From NCBI RefSeq assembly GCF_009769385.1, contig NZ_ML775959.1:491799-555798 (forward strand): a DNA stretch of 64,000 nucleotides. Reading direction: 5' to 3'. Source of the stretch: Saccharothrix deserti (lineage in GTDB: Bacteria; Actinomycetota; Actinomycetes; Mycobacteriales; Pseudonocardiaceae). A program made the translations under genes and the position numbers. Below are positions 52,306-61,480 of this stretch, piece after piece (position 1 is the first letter of the stretch; every line of letters begins with the position of its first letter). Under the pieces are notes generated by a model. That model did not search any database. It saw only the letters and a program-made list of their open reading frames with translations, and had not been told where the DNA came from.

Positions 52306-52698
52306 GTGTCCACGCGACGCAATGTCTTCGGCGTCCACGGCGTGACACAGGCCTTCCTGCCCCTGCTGGCCCGTTCGCGCGGTGCCATCGTCAACAACCT
52401 GTCCACAGCGGCCCTCGTCCCGATACCGATCGTCCCGGCCTGCTCGATGTCGAAGGCGGCGGCGCTCTCCCTGACGCAGTCGCAGCGGATGCTCCTCGCC
52501 GATCAGGGCGTAAGAGTCCACGCCGTTTTCACCGGCCCGACCGACACCGACATGAACCGCGAGTTCGACTTCCCGAAGGCCTCGCCGGAATCGGTAGCGC
52601 GAGCCATCTTCGACGGTGTGGAGAACCAGGAGGAGGACATCTTCCCCGACTCCATGTCGCAGACCATGGCCGCCGGTTGGCGGAGTGGTCCTGGGTGA
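52306..52698 (+). pseudogene. short-chain dehydrogenase remnant
   Basis: Encodes the second half of an SDR: NVFGVHGVTQAFLPLLARSR, GAIVNNLSTAALVPIP (Ser of the triad), then ACSMSKAAALS, where the usual catalytic Tyr of YxxxK is Cys, and GPTDTDMN. The nucleotide-binding Rossmann half is missing. A truncated and active-site-substituted copy, probably decaying. Confidence 0.8.
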
Positions 52699-52740
52699 GT
52701 GGGGTCCCATGGGCTCACGTGGGTCTCCTCGGTCGTTGGT

Positions 52741-52890
52741 TCAGGAAATCGGCTCGGCGGCTTTCTCGATCAGTCGGGCGACGGCGTCGGGTTGCGAGAC
52801 GCAGGCGGCGCGGCTGCCGGGCGTCTCGACCGTCGTTGCGCCGGCCCGTTCGGCTGTCGCTCGCTGGGCGGGTGGGGAATCATGCGGTCC
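52741..52890 (-). pseudogene. C-terminal remnant of an alpha/beta hydrolase
   Basis: The minus strand reads RATAERAGATTVETPGSRAA, CVSQPDAVARLIEKAAEPIS and a stop at 52741-52743. This matches the end of chloroperoxidase-like hydrolases, where GSHAxYVSQP carries the catalytic His, but here the His is Arg. Upstream sequence is gone, so only the tail remains. The surrounding 52699-53068 gap holds nothing else recognisable. Confidence 0.65.
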
Positions 52891-53068
52891 CTTGGGTGGG
52901 ACACGGGGGCTACCCGGCCTGGGCGGGCGACTCGGCGTGCCGACTCGGCCACATCACCCTTTTTGTGATCTTCCTACAGCCGTACCGTGTGCCCCGAACG
53001 CGCGGCTGGCGGTTGCTTTCGTGAACGGTCGTCGGCCGCTGGCAACGCCGGACAAAGGGGCTCGCACA

Positions 53069-53590
53069 GTGCCTGTCGACCTTTCCCCCGTGATCGCGGC
53101 CACGACCCAGTGGCTGGTGCGGGCCTACCCGGCCGCGAGGGGTGGGAGCTTCAGCGACACCTTGGTGAAGGTGCAGGCGCGACAGGCGGTGACGGTCGCG
53201 GCCTGGCTGCGCTACCCCACCGCGCTCGATGCGGCGTTCCTGGAGATGGCGGGTCCGGGCGGGGCGGACGGGCTGGACCGGCTCGTGGGCGCCGACGTGG
53301 AGCCCCTGGACGACCAGGGGTGGCGCAGCTGGGTGGACGAGGTCGTCGCGAGCTGGGCGGCGTGCCTGCTGATCGACCCGGAACTCGCGGCGAGCGCGGT
53401 GGAGGCCCTGGACGTGACCGATCACGGACGCGAGTTCGAACGGGATTTCCGCCGGCTGACCCGACCCGACGACCGGGACCGGGAGGCCGCGGCCCTGCTC
53501 CGCCACCCGGATCTGCCGGCACCGGTGGCGGACCTCCACCGCGGTCAACTGCTCGAGCGCCTCGGCGCGGGCAGCCTCGACGCTGCCTGA
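53069..53590 (+). CDS. hypothetical protein
   Basis: A 173-residue soluble protein from GTG 53069, preceded by AAAGGGG. Mostly helical with Trp- and Asp-rich segments (IAATTQWLVRAYPAARGGSF, WVDEVVASWAACLLIDPELA). It starts after a promoter-like AT-richer stretch. No family is recognised. It is convergent with the hemerythrin gene. Confidence 0.6.
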   Translation: MPVDLSPVIAATTQWLVRAYPAARGGSFSDTLVKVQARQAVTVAAWLRYPTALDAAFLEMAGPGGADGLDRLVGADVEPLDDQGWRSWVDEVVASWAACLLIDPELAASAVEALDVTDHGREFERDFRRLTRPDDRDREAAALLRHPDLPAPVADLHRGQLLERLGAGSLDAA

Positions 53591-53788
53591 CCGACCCGCG
53601 AACCAGGGCAGCGTGCCCCAGGCCCCGGCGATGGGGCGAGTGCCACCAGTGTCAGGCGAGGCGGGCTCGGCTCCGCGCTCTGCGGGGCCGGGCCCACCCG
53701 GCTGAAGCGTGCACGGGGGTGCTGGTAGGGGACCGTGTCCCGTCGAGCCCGAAGCAAGCTCCGCCGACGCGCGACGGCCTGACCGATG

Positions 53789-54361
53789 TCAGCGCTCGTC
53801 GTGGGACTGACGCCAGTCGCGGACCGCGTCCCGCACCCGGTCGAAAACCGCCATGGGCGGCCCGGCCAGCATCTGCGTTATCGCCGATTCGCCGACACCG
53901 GGGTGGGGACGCGTCGGGGCGATCGCCTCCGCCGCCCGCACCGCGCCCGCCATGCGCCGCAGCTGGTCCTGGTCCAGGTTTTGCCGCAGGAAGATGAACT
54001 CCTCGTTCTCCTCTCGTGTGGCGTGCTCGATGACCGCCTGTGACAGCATCATCAGCTTGGCGTCGAACTCCGGGTGGTCCACGCCCATGTCGTGCAGCTC
54101 GGCCAGGGCGGTCTTCGCCTCGTCCTCTTCCTCGAGGCGGGCGTCCACGACCTGCTCCCCGCCTTCGATCCGACGGCGGGCGGTGGGGTGGACGACCTCC
54201 TCCTCGGCGCTCTCGTGCACCGCCAGCAGCCGGACCAGATCCTCGAACAGTTCCCGCTTGCTGTCGCCCGTGGCGGTCCTGAGCTGCTCGAACAGCCTCT
54301 TGATCTCGTTGTGCTGGGCGAGCAGCAGTTCAACCACGTCCTGTTCCTGCGCTGTGGTCAC
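53789..54361 (-). CDS. hemerythrin HHE cation-binding domain protein
   Basis: A 190-residue four-helix-bundle protein with the di-iron ligands spaced as in hemerythrins: AQHNEIKRLFEQL, VHESAEEEVVHP, LHDMGVDHPEF and IEHATREENEEFIF. HHE proteins bind O2 or NO or sense redox state. The start GTG 54361 has AGGAGGTGATCGGC upstream. A strong hairpin at 54415-54449 lies in its 5' leader. Confidence 0.9.
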   Translation of the reverse strand: MTTAQEQDVVELLLAQHNEIKRLFEQLRTATGDSKRELFEDLVRLLAVHESAEEEVVHPTARRRIEGGEQVVDARLEEEDEAKTALAELHDMGVDHPEFDAKLMMLSQAVIEHATREENEEFIFLRQNLDQDQLRRMAGAVRAAEAIAPTRPHPGVGESAITQMLAGPPMAVFDRVRDAVRDWRQSHDER

Positions 54362-54414
54362 GCCGATCACCTCCTGGGTCAGACGGCAGACTCGCTCTGG
54401 ACTTCCCCAGGGGG

Positions 54415-54449
54415 CGTGCGTCCATGCGCGGCGTGCGCATGGACGCACG
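54415..54449. terminator. 15-bp hairpin, terminator of the toxin cassette or leader structure
   Basis: Perfect 15-bp arms (54415-54429 / 54435-54449) with a 5-nt loop, downstream of the immunity gene and upstream of the hemerythrin start on the same strand. Confidence 0.65.
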
Positions 54450-54645
54450 GGGCTCAAGGTGAGCGGGCCGCGGCGGACGGGCGGTTCGGTCATGCCTGCT
54501 GCGGGCCTGCCTGGACGAACAGGAGCCGCGCTGCCGCGCACCTCATCATCGCTGGAGGCAGGGCCTCACGTTTGCCGGCGCCGTCGGCGCGAGGCTTCGG
54601 GTTCGTCGGCACCTTCCGTCGCGGTTCTCGTGGTGTTCGTCGGCG

Positions 54646-55125
54646 TCACCCGGTGAACGCGAGGGGCTTGCGGTGGTGGGGAGGGGCGAGCAGGGACGTG
54701 CGGTGTGGTGGCCACAGGTCGTCCTGGTCGCTGATGACCGTCTCGTCTCCCGAGCGCAGCAGCCAGACCTCCTCGAGGTCGCAGTGCAGCACGAGGTCGC
54801 CCGGTACGCGGCCGAGCAGATCGGAGACCAGTTTGATCATGTCGTCGGTCTGCGTGTCGATGTCGCCGAACTTGTCGAATCGGAAGACCGCGGTGACCGT
54901 GGGGCGGAAACCGAAGCTGGTGAGCGCCGGGGGCCAGGGGCTGGGGGGTGTGGCGATCACGCGGAACCAGGTGCCGGACGTGGTGACGACGCCGGGATCG
55001 AGCACTCCGGTTTCGCTGGTGGACGCCGCGAGCAGCCCGACATCCACGGCCACCCGGTGGAGTTCGCCTGCCACCTGTGCCGCGGACAGCGGTGTCTTCA
55101 CGTCGAGGGTGTAAGAAATGGCCAT
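54646..55125 (-). CDS. SitI3-like immunity protein
   Basis: A 159-residue acidic protein: MAISYTLDVKTPLSAAQVAG at the start, PTVTAVFRFDKFGDIDTQ and GDLVLHCDLEEVWLLRSGD later. This resembles the SitI3 immunity family, whose members protect against secreted nucleases. It is encoded directly after a toxin gene, 24 bases from its stop, the usual immunity position. ATG 55125. Confidence 0.75.
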   Translation of the reverse strand: MAISYTLDVKTPLSAAQVAGELHRVAVDVGLLAASTSETGVLDPGVVTTSGTWFRVIATPPSPWPPALTSFGFRPTVTAVFRFDKFGDIDTQTDDMIKLVSDLLGRVPGDLVLHCDLEEVWLLRSGDETVISDQDDLWPPHRTSLLAPPHHRKPLAFTG

Positions 55126-55149
55126 GTGCCTGTCCTCGTCCAAGGTGGG

Positions 55150-56124
55150 CTAGGGGTACAACCGTACCAAGTTTTTGTTCTTGTCGATGCCGACCACTTC
55201 TTTCAATCCCTCGACCTCGTAGTTGTGCAGGTTGTCGCGCACGACCTGCGGGTCGACGTGGCTGTCACCGAAATTGACCACGACGCGGTCGACCTGTCCT
55301 GAGGCCACCTTCTTCTGGATGTTGTCGTGAATGCCTCTCTCGGATGCGGCCCCTGGTGCGTAGTTGTCGAAGTACTTGCCTTCGATGAGGTAGTCGGGCG
55401 CTTTGCCGTTGGGCTTCACGGCTGGGTTCTGCTCGACGTCGAAGCCCTGTTTGGCCAGGACTTCGGCGGACTCGTTCTCCCTGTTGTCGCTCCGCTGCCG
55501 TTCTGCGCTCGCCTTGGGATCGCTCACGGTCGGAGTGCCGTGGGGCCGGGCGTCGGGGTCGGGTTGCCGTGACGGCGGTGTGTACCCGGGAGCGGTGTCC
55601 GGAAATTCGGCGCGGGGTTTCCCGCGTTCGTCATCGCCGCGCGCGGCGATCCGGTCCGCCATCGTGGTGATGAATTGGTCCACCGAGGTGGCGACCGAGT
55701 CCACGAATGCGTCGAGAGGCGTGGGGACCGCGATTCCACCGACATCCCTCTGGAACGCCGAGTTGAGCAGGTACAGCGGTTCGAGGGACTCCACGTGTTC
55801 CTTGATGGCCTCCTTCGTGTACCTGATGTCCGAACCGAACGCCGAGGACAGCCTGCCGAGTCGCTGCATCCTCTGGCCGGTGCGCAATGTCGAACCGCGC
55901 TGCTGGGCCGTCCTCAGCCGCAACTCGTCACCTCCCTGGTCACCCCAGGCCGACTTCGGCGGCTCTTCACCGGATTGGCCGCCATGGTCGACGAAGACGT
56001 CACCGGCCCCGCTCCACGCGAGGCCGAGCCCGTCCATCTGCTCCTCGACGGTCGTGGGCCACCGGTGTTGCATCCGGTTCTTGACCTGGAGCCAGAGACG
56101 CGCGGTGGGCTCGGGAATCGGCAT
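55150..56124 (-). CDS. polymorphic toxin with ESX/WXG100-like N-terminus and CdiA-type tRNase C-terminus
   Basis: A 324-residue protein. The N-terminal 150 residues are helical with a WXG100-like region (GLAWSGAGDVFVDHGGQSG). A Pro/Arg linker follows at about 165-215. The C-terminal 100 residues match the CdiA C-terminal tRNA nuclease family: ESAEVLAKQGFDVEQNP, GKAPDYLIEGKYFDNYAPG (PD-(D/E)xK-type active site) and IQKKVASGQVDRVVVNF. The layout suits export by a type VII (ESX) system followed by tRNA cleavage in rivals. Immunity gene is adjacent. ATG 56124. Confidence 0.85.
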   Translation of the reverse strand: MPIPEPTARLWLQVKNRMQHRWPTTVEEQMDGLGLAWSGAGDVFVDHGGQSGEEPPKSAWGDQGGDELRLRTAQQRGSTLRTGQRMQRLGRLSSAFGSDIRYTKEAIKEHVESLEPLYLLNSAFQRDVGGIAVPTPLDAFVDSVATSVDQFITTMADRIAARGDDERGKPRAEFPDTAPGYTPPSRQPDPDARPHGTPTVSDPKASAERQRSDNRENESAEVLAKQGFDVEQNPAVKPNGKAPDYLIEGKYFDNYAPGAASERGIHDNIQKKVASGQVDRVVVNFGDSHVDPQVVRDNLHNYEVEGLKEVVGIDKNKNLVRLYP

Positions 56125-56157
56125 GGCCGTGTGCTCTCCTGATCGAGGTTGGTCGCC

Positions 56158-56487
56158 CTAGCGGGGAGGGGAGAAGCCGTCCCGGCCGGCTTGGTCGTGG
56201 GCCAGGTACGTCTCCACACCCGCCTGGGCGGCGTCGGCGAGTTCCTCGTACCTGACGGGCTCGTGTTCGGCGGTCGTCCGGAGCGCTTGGGCGGCCGCGT
56301 CGTAGCTGTTGCGGAACGTCCGGGCGAGGAGGTCCGCCGGATCGCCGATACCGCCCTCCTCGGTGTCGATCGCGGCTTTCGCCCTGCTCCACGCGTCCGC
56401 CAACGCGGCGGCGGTCACGCGCAGCGATCTCACCGCGTCCTCGACCTCGGGCGTCGCCATGTGGACGAACCCGCCTAGTTGACTCAC
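56158..56487 (-). CDS. type VII secretion target-like (ESX/DUF2580-like) small protein
   Basis: A 109-residue helical protein from GTG 56487, preceded by GGAGGTGG. The sequence MATPEVEDAVRSLRVTAAAL, DAWSRAKAAI and TFRNSYDAAAQALRTTA has the two-helix pattern of ESX secreted targets, which dimerise with toxin N-terminal domains. It sits between the YbaB-like and toxin genes, 33 bases from the toxin start. A role as chaperone or export partner is inferred. Confidence 0.7.
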   Translation of the reverse strand: MSQLGGFVHMATPEVEDAVRSLRVTAAALADAWSRAKAAIDTEEGGIGDPADLLARTFRNSYDAAAQALRTTAEHEPVRYEELADAAQAGVETYLAHDQAGRDGFSPPR

Positions 56488-56542
56488 TTCCACCTCCGTG
56501 TCGGGTCGGTGCGCGCACCCGGTCGTGCGCGGGAACTCCCGT

Positions 56543-57214
56543 TCACGAGCGCCGCCGCGGCGAACGGCCGGCCCGGATCCGCGCACTCGCGGCCGACACC
56601 TCGTCCCTCGCCCGCTCGGCGGCTTCGCGCACGGTGCCGGTGATGTCCGCGGCGAGCCGACCCGAGTCGGTCACGCGGTAGAGCCTGGGGTTGAGCCCGA
56701 GGTCGCGCAGCCGGCCGTGGCCATCCGTCGTGGCGGTGATCAAGCCGTCACCGGACACGGCCGTGCCGCTGATGCCCGTCACCTGCGCGCGCAGGTCCAG
56801 CAGGTTCTGCCGGAAAGCCCCGAGGTCGAGGTTCATCTCCAGGGCCGGCAGGGAGGGGGCGTCGCGACGGGGTCGGGGCGGATTCGCGATCAGGCGGTCC
56901 AACTCGTCGATCAGCGGGTCGAAGACGAGATCGACCTCGTCCGGGTCGCGGCGGCCGGGCAGCAGCACGGCGGCGACCTCGACCGCCTCGCGGTGCGCGA
57001 CACTCTCGGCCGCCCGGACCGTCGCCACGACACCGCGGGCCAGGTCGTCGACCTCCAGGTTCCGGTAGACACGTGGCTCCAGGCCGAGTTTTAGGAGCCT
57101 GCCGCGGTGATCGACGACTGCCGTGATGAGACCGTCGCGGGACTGCGTGCGCGCCCGGACATCGGCGAACTCGCGGAACACCCGGTCGACCCGCTGGGCG
57201 GGTGTCTCGATCAT
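56543..57214 (-). CDS. tandem YbaB/EbfC-domain protein
   Basis: A 223-residue protein with two YbaB-type halves. The first has SRDGLITAVVDHRGRLLKLG and EPRVYRNLEVDDLA; the second repeats GDGLITATTDGHGRLRDLG and NPRLYRVTDSG, showing a clear internal duplication. YbaB family proteins bind DNA, and single YbaB genes often accompany ESX toxin loci in actinomycetes. Start ATG 57214. First gene of the toxin operon. Confidence 0.82.
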   Translation of the reverse strand: MIETPAQRVDRVFREFADVRARTQSRDGLITAVVDHRGRLLKLGLEPRVYRNLEVDDLARGVVATVRAAESVAHREAVEVAAVLLPGRRDPDEVDLVFDPLIDELDRLIANPPRPRRDAPSLPALEMNLDLGAFRQNLLDLRAQVTGISGTAVSGDGLITATTDGHGRLRDLGLNPRLYRVTDSGRLAADITGTVREAAERARDEVSAASARIRAGRSPRRRS

Positions 57215-57434
57215 GCGCACAGCATGGTGAACCCGCGTGGCGGGCGGACCGGGCTGACCTGTTGCTGCCAGGAACCCACCCGGGCTCGACCCCGCCCGAC
57301 CGCCACCATCAGCGGGACGGAGCGCCTTGCCGGCGAATCGGTCGGTCCGGCAGGTTGTGGGCTCTGAAGGTATCTGGATGCCACGGCCGGGACATGTCAA
57401 GCCCGAGACGGCGACCGCGCCGGCGCACCGCGCA

Positions 57435-57872
57435 ACAGGCGCAGCCGCAGCTGCGTCGACTGCTCGACAACCTCACCACGATTCCCGGCATGGTGCTGGG
57501 CCGCAGCACGGACATCCTGGCGTGGAACCCGCTCGCCGCCGCCCGTACGGTCGTCGCACATCTGCGGACGCGCGCCGCCAAATACCCCGACGACCCGCGG
57601 TTGGCCGTCCTCGTCGGCGAACTGTCGATGCGGAGCCCTGAATTCCGGAAGTGGTGGGGAGCCCACCCCGTGGCCGCCCGCACCATGAGCACCAAGGCGC
57701 TCAACCACCCGGTCGTCGGCACCCTCACCCTCGACTGGAACCTCCTCGCCAGTGGCACCGACGCCGGCCAGGAACTCGTCATCTGGACTGCCGAACCCGC
57801 ACGCCTTCCTACGAAAGTCTGCAGATCCTCTCCTCCTGGAACGCGACCGCGACGGGCAGTGCCACCTTGTGA
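57435..57872 (+). pseudogene. remnant of XRE/MmyB-type regulator
   Basis: Only the C-terminal ligand domain remains: QPQLRRLLDNLTTIPGMVLG, DILAWNPLAAARTVVAHLRT, then SPEFRKWWGAHPVAAR and HPVVGTLTLDWNLLASG. About 30 residues between AWNPLAAA and RTVVAHL are missing compared with intact MmyB proteins, the HTH is absent and a frameshift near 57797 separates the last part (TPSYESLQILSSWNATATG). It is a clear paralogue of the regulator at 62471. Confidence 0.8.
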
Positions 57873-57983
57873 CCTACTGCGTGTCCTTCGCGCCGGCGGA
57901 GTTGCTCCTCCCAGGCGGGTTTGGTTCGCGAGAACGGAAGCCCATGCTTGTCGCTTTCAGCATGACTTCCGCCTGCACGTTCC

Positions 57984-58952
57984 TCACCACCAGTAGTTGT
58001 CCTGGGGCGTGTAGGACGCCTCCAGTTCGGTGGTCTCAGCGTCGGTGAGTGAGAGATCGAGGGCGGCGACGGCGTCCGCCAGGTGGTTCGGCTTCGTGGC
58101 GCCCACTACCGGGCAGGACACGACCGGCTTGGACAGCACCCAGGCCAGGGCCACCTGAGCCATCGGAACGCCGCGAGCTCGGGCGATCTCGTGGATGGTG
58201 TCGACGACCGGCTTGTCGGCGTCCCGGTCGAAGGTCTTGGCGACGCTGTCCGACGAGGAGCGTGCGGTTTGTTCGCCCCAGGGGCGGGCCGCGCGGCCCT
58301 TGGCCAGCGGGGAGTACGGGGTCAGGCCGACGCCCTGGTCGAGGCACATCGGGATCATGTCCCGTTCCTCTTCCCGCTTGAGCACGTTGTACTGGTCCTG
58401 CATCGCCGCGAACGTGGTCCACCCGTTGAGCACCGCGGCGTGCTGCATCTTCGCGAACTGCCACGCCCACATCGACGACGCACCGAGGTAGCGCACCTTG
58501 CCCGTCCGGACCAGGTCGTCCAGGGTCGCCATGGTCTCCTCGACCGGTGTCTCGGGGTCGAAGCGGTGGAGGTAGTAGAGGTCGATGTAGTCGGTGCCCA
58601 GCCGCCGCAACGAGGCGTCCACCTGTTCGAGGATCGCCTTGCGGGACAGGCCGCTGCCGCCGGGGCCCTCGTGCATCTTCCCGCTGACCTTGGTCGCGAG
58701 CACGACGTCCTCGCGACGGGAGAACCTGCCGATCGCCCGGCCGACGAACTGCTCCGAGGTGCCGCCCTGATAGACGTTCGCGGTGTCCCAGAACGTGACG
58801 CCCAATTCGACGGCCTGCCGGAAGAACGGGGCCGCGGCGTCCTCGTCCAGCGTCCACCGGTGCATGCCGGCGCCGGCATTGCCGTAGCTCATGCAGCCCA
58901 GCCCGATCCGGCTCACCTTCAGGCCCGTACGGCCCAGCCGTGTGTACTCCAC
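57984..58952 (-). CDS. aldo/keto reductase
   Basis: A 322-residue AKR TIM barrel. The tetrad is visible as Asp and Tyr in FWDTANVYQGG, Lys in VVLATKVSGKMH and His in YYLHRFDPETP. NADPH-binding ends include PVVGATKPNHLADAV. Such enzymes reduce aldehydes and ketones; members of the YhdN/AKR11-like group serve stress detoxification. GTG 58952 has AAAAGGG upstream. First of a row of minus-strand redox genes. Confidence 0.92.
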   Translation of the reverse strand: MEYTRLGRTGLKVSRIGLGCMSYGNAGAGMHRWTLDEDAAAPFFRQAVELGVTFWDTANVYQGGTSEQFVGRAIGRFSRREDVVLATKVSGKMHEGPGGSGLSRKAILEQVDASLRRLGTDYIDLYYLHRFDPETPVEETMATLDDLVRTGKVRYLGASSMWAWQFAKMQHAAVLNGWTTFAAMQDQYNVLKREEERDMIPMCLDQGVGLTPYSPLAKGRAARPWGEQTARSSSDSVAKTFDRDADKPVVDTIHEIARARGVPMAQVALAWVLSKPVVSCPVVGATKPNHLADAVAALDLSLTDAETTELEASYTPQDNYWW

Positions 58953-59004
58953 CTCAATGCCCTTTTCTGCGTTTGACCCACGATGCGGACGGAGGCCGTC
59001 GACC

Positions 59005-59797
59005 TCATGTTCGCAGGACGACCTTGCCCTGGACGTGGCCGGCTTCGACGAGCCGGTGGGCCTGGGCCGCGTCGGCGAGGTCGAAGACCTGGGCGACCTC
59101 GGGAACGACGGCTTTCACCGCGGCGAGGTGTGTGATCTGTTCGAGCCATGCTCGCTCGGTGTGGACGGCGGTGGTGGCGACCCGGACACCGGCGGCCTCG
59201 GCTGCCGCTCGCAGGTCGTCGGCCGCGCAGCCAGTCGTGCTTGGCCGCGCCCGCCACCGCGGTGACCGTGGCGCCGAGGTGGTGGGCGATCTGCACGGCG
59301 AAGTGACCGACACCGCCGCCGGCACCGGTGATGAGGACGCGTTGGCCCTTCGTGACGCGGGCGGTGTCGGCGAACGCCTGCCAGGCGGTCATCGCCGCCA
59401 GGGGGAGTGCCGCCGCGGCGTCGTCGGTGAGCGTGTCCGGGGTGGGTGCGAGGTCGACGGCCGGGACGATCGCGTACTGGGCGTACGCGGCGCCCTCGCG
59501 GGGGAAGCGGGCCATGCCGAACACGCGGTCGCCGACGGCCAGGGTGTTCACCTGGCTGCCGACCGCTTCCACCGTGCCGGCGAGGTCCCAGCCCGGGGTG
59601 AACGGCAACGAGATGACGCCGGCCGCGGCCATGCCACCGCCGGTGCGGGTCATCACGTCGATCGGGTTGACCCCCGCGAACGCGACGCGGACGAGGACCT
59701 CATCGGCGGCCAGCGCGTCCGGGGTTGGGGGCGCCTGTTCCACCAGTTCGAGGACCTCGGGCCCGCCGAACCGTGTCTGGATGATCTTCGTGCTCAT
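59005..59797 (-). pseudogene. NADP-dependent zinc-binding oxidoreductase (quinone-reductase type), internally deleted
   Basis: The N-terminal two thirds (MSTKIIQTRFGGPEVLELVE, NPIDVMTRTGGG, VLITGAGGGVGHFAVQIA) are normal MDR sequence to KHDWLRG. Then about 55-60 residues are missing and the frame changes near 59230. The tail resumes as AAEAAGVRVATTAVHTERAW to GHVQGKVVLRT and the stop at 59005. The product would lack the last part of the cofactor domain. It is coupled to LtrA upstream by a 4-base overlap. Confidence 0.75.
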
Positions 59798-60936
59798 GCG
59801 GTGGGCCTTTCTGCGTTCATGTACGGGAGGTGCCGCTCAGGGTCTTCATGCCGGTGCGCGATCCGGGCCTCCCACACGTTGAGGGCCACCAGCACGGCGA
59901 CGAGCGCGGCCATCGCGGCGAGCGCCGGCACGTACCCGGCCGGCGGCAGCAGGGCCAGGCACAGGACGGCGGCGCTGAGCCGGGTGGTGGAGACCGTGTG
60001 GAACATCCGCCACCGGGTGTAGCCGAACGTGGCCAGGTAGAGCGCGGCGCCTCCGAACAGCAGGGCCGCGGCGTCGGTGTGCAGGTGTGCGAGCGGGTGC
60101 GTGATCACTTCGCCGGTGGCGGCCGCGATCGCGATGGTGCTGCCGATGAACGCGAGGTGCCCGTACGGCAGTACCGGCCGGATCACCTCCATGGCGACCT
60201 CGGCGGTGCGCAGCGCGTGCCGGATGGCACCGGCGGCGAACACGAAGTACACCCACCACAGCGCGCAGACCAGCGCGAAGGCCACGGCGACCGCGGCGAG
60301 CCGGTCCGGTGTCAGCGGTTGGTGTCCGGCCACCACACCGGTCTTGGCGACCGACTCGCCGAGTGCGATGATCAGGAACAAGCCGAACCGTTCGGGCAGG
60401 TGTGACGGCTCGTACGCGATCCGGGCCATCCGCCGCCGCGCGAGCAACGGAACGAGCAGGTCCACCCCGGCCGCGAGCGCCCACAGCGCCACCCGCACCC
60501 CGCCGTCGGCCAGGCCTCCGAGCGCGAGCAGCGGGCCGCTGACGAACGCGGCCGCGGTGAAGGGGTTGAACCCGACGCCGCGGTAGCTGCGCCACATCAG
60601 CGCGTAGAGCACCAGACGAGCGACCCAGTAGCCGGCCCCGAACAACAGTCCGCGTGACCCGTACGCCTCCGGCAGCGCCAAGGCCATGAACAGGCCGCAC
60701 AACCCGACAGCGAACACACCCAGCCGGGCCCGGGTCCGATCGACGTCGTGCAAGTTGGCGTGCATGGTCATGCCCACCCACGCCCAGTAGATCGGGATGA
60801 ACACCACCAGCGCCCGCGCCGCCCCCGACCAGGAGTGGTCGGCGTGCAGCAGGCTGGTCACCTGCGTGATCGCGACGACGAACACCAGGTCGAAGAACAA
60901 TTCGACCCAGGTGACTCGCTTCTCCTGGTCAGGCAC
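59794..60936 (-). CDS. low temperature requirement protein A (LtrA) family membrane protein
   Basis: A 380-residue protein with about ten transmembrane helices. LtrA features are the N-terminal VTWVELFFDLVFVVAITQV and, in the middle, EPSHLPERFGLFLIIALGESV. The physiological role of LtrA in actinomycetes is unknown; it was named for low-temperature growth in Listeria. GTG 60936. Confidence 0.9.
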   Translation of the reverse strand: MPDQEKRVTWVELFFDLVFVVAITQVTSLLHADHSWSGAARALVVFIPIYWAWVGMTMHANLHDVDRTRARLGVFAVGLCGLFMALALPEAYGSRGLLFGAGYWVARLVLYALMWRSYRGVGFNPFTAAAFVSGPLLALGGLADGGVRVALWALAAGVDLLVPLLARRRMARIAYEPSHLPERFGLFLIIALGESVAKTGVVAGHQPLTPDRLAAVAVAFALVCALWWVYFVFAAGAIRHALRTAEVAMEVIRPVLPYGHLAFIGSTIAIAAATGEVITHPLAHLHTDAAALLFGGAALYLATFGYTRWRMFHTVSTTRLSAAVLCLALLPPAGYVPALAAMAALVAVLVALNVWEARIAHRHEDPERHLPYMNAERPTA

Positions 60937-60942
60937 AGGGCG

Positions 60943-61332
60943 TCAGCCGTTGAGCGCGCGGTCGACGACGAGGCTGTCGGCGGCCTGTTGCAGTCGGGCG
61001 AGCTTGCCGTCGCGGACGGTCCACAGGTGGATGAACCGCACCTGGACGCTCGTGCCCGTCTTGGTCGATCCCTCGTAGTGCCCGAAAGCGATGACGCGGT
61101 CGCCGTCGGCGTAGAACTCCTCGCCCACCGCGTAGAAGACGTCGAACCGCCCGAACAGCGGGCCGAAGAAGTCGTTCACGACGCTGTCGAAGCCGTGGTA
61201 GACGCCACCGCCCGGAAAGCCGGGTGTGATGTCCCAGACGATGTCCGGCGCCATGACCTCCTGGGCGACGACCGGGTCGCCCTTGGACTCGTACATGCGC
61301 CGGACGACGGCGATGTTCGCGGAGTCGGACAC
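60943..61332 (-). CDS. SnoaL/NTF2-like protein
   Basis: A 129-residue NTF2-fold protein: SANIAVVRRMYESKGDPVVA, DIVWDITPGFPGGGVYHGFD and VRFIHLWTVRDGKLARLQQA. It is of the ketosteroid-isomerase-like (SnoaL_2) group with a ligand pocket; no catalytic role can be assigned. GTG 61332. It is 6 bases upstream of the LtrA start and belongs to the same minus-strand row. Confidence 0.88.
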   Translation of the reverse strand: MSDSANIAVVRRMYESKGDPVVAQEVMAPDIVWDITPGFPGGGVYHGFDSVVNDFFGPLFGRFDVFYAVGEEFYADGDRVIAFGHYEGSTKTGTSVQVRFIHLWTVRDGKLARLQQAADSLVVDRALNG

Positions 61333-61480
61333 GTCATGTTCCTCGACGGGTTGCGGTCAGGTCCTTGCAGCATGCAGCGGCCGTCGCCGGAGCCGGGAGG
61401 GACAGTTTTCTCCCTGGATGGATCGCTCCCCGGATGAAACTCTCCCTTTCACGGGCGCCCGGACGCGGAAAGACTCAGCG

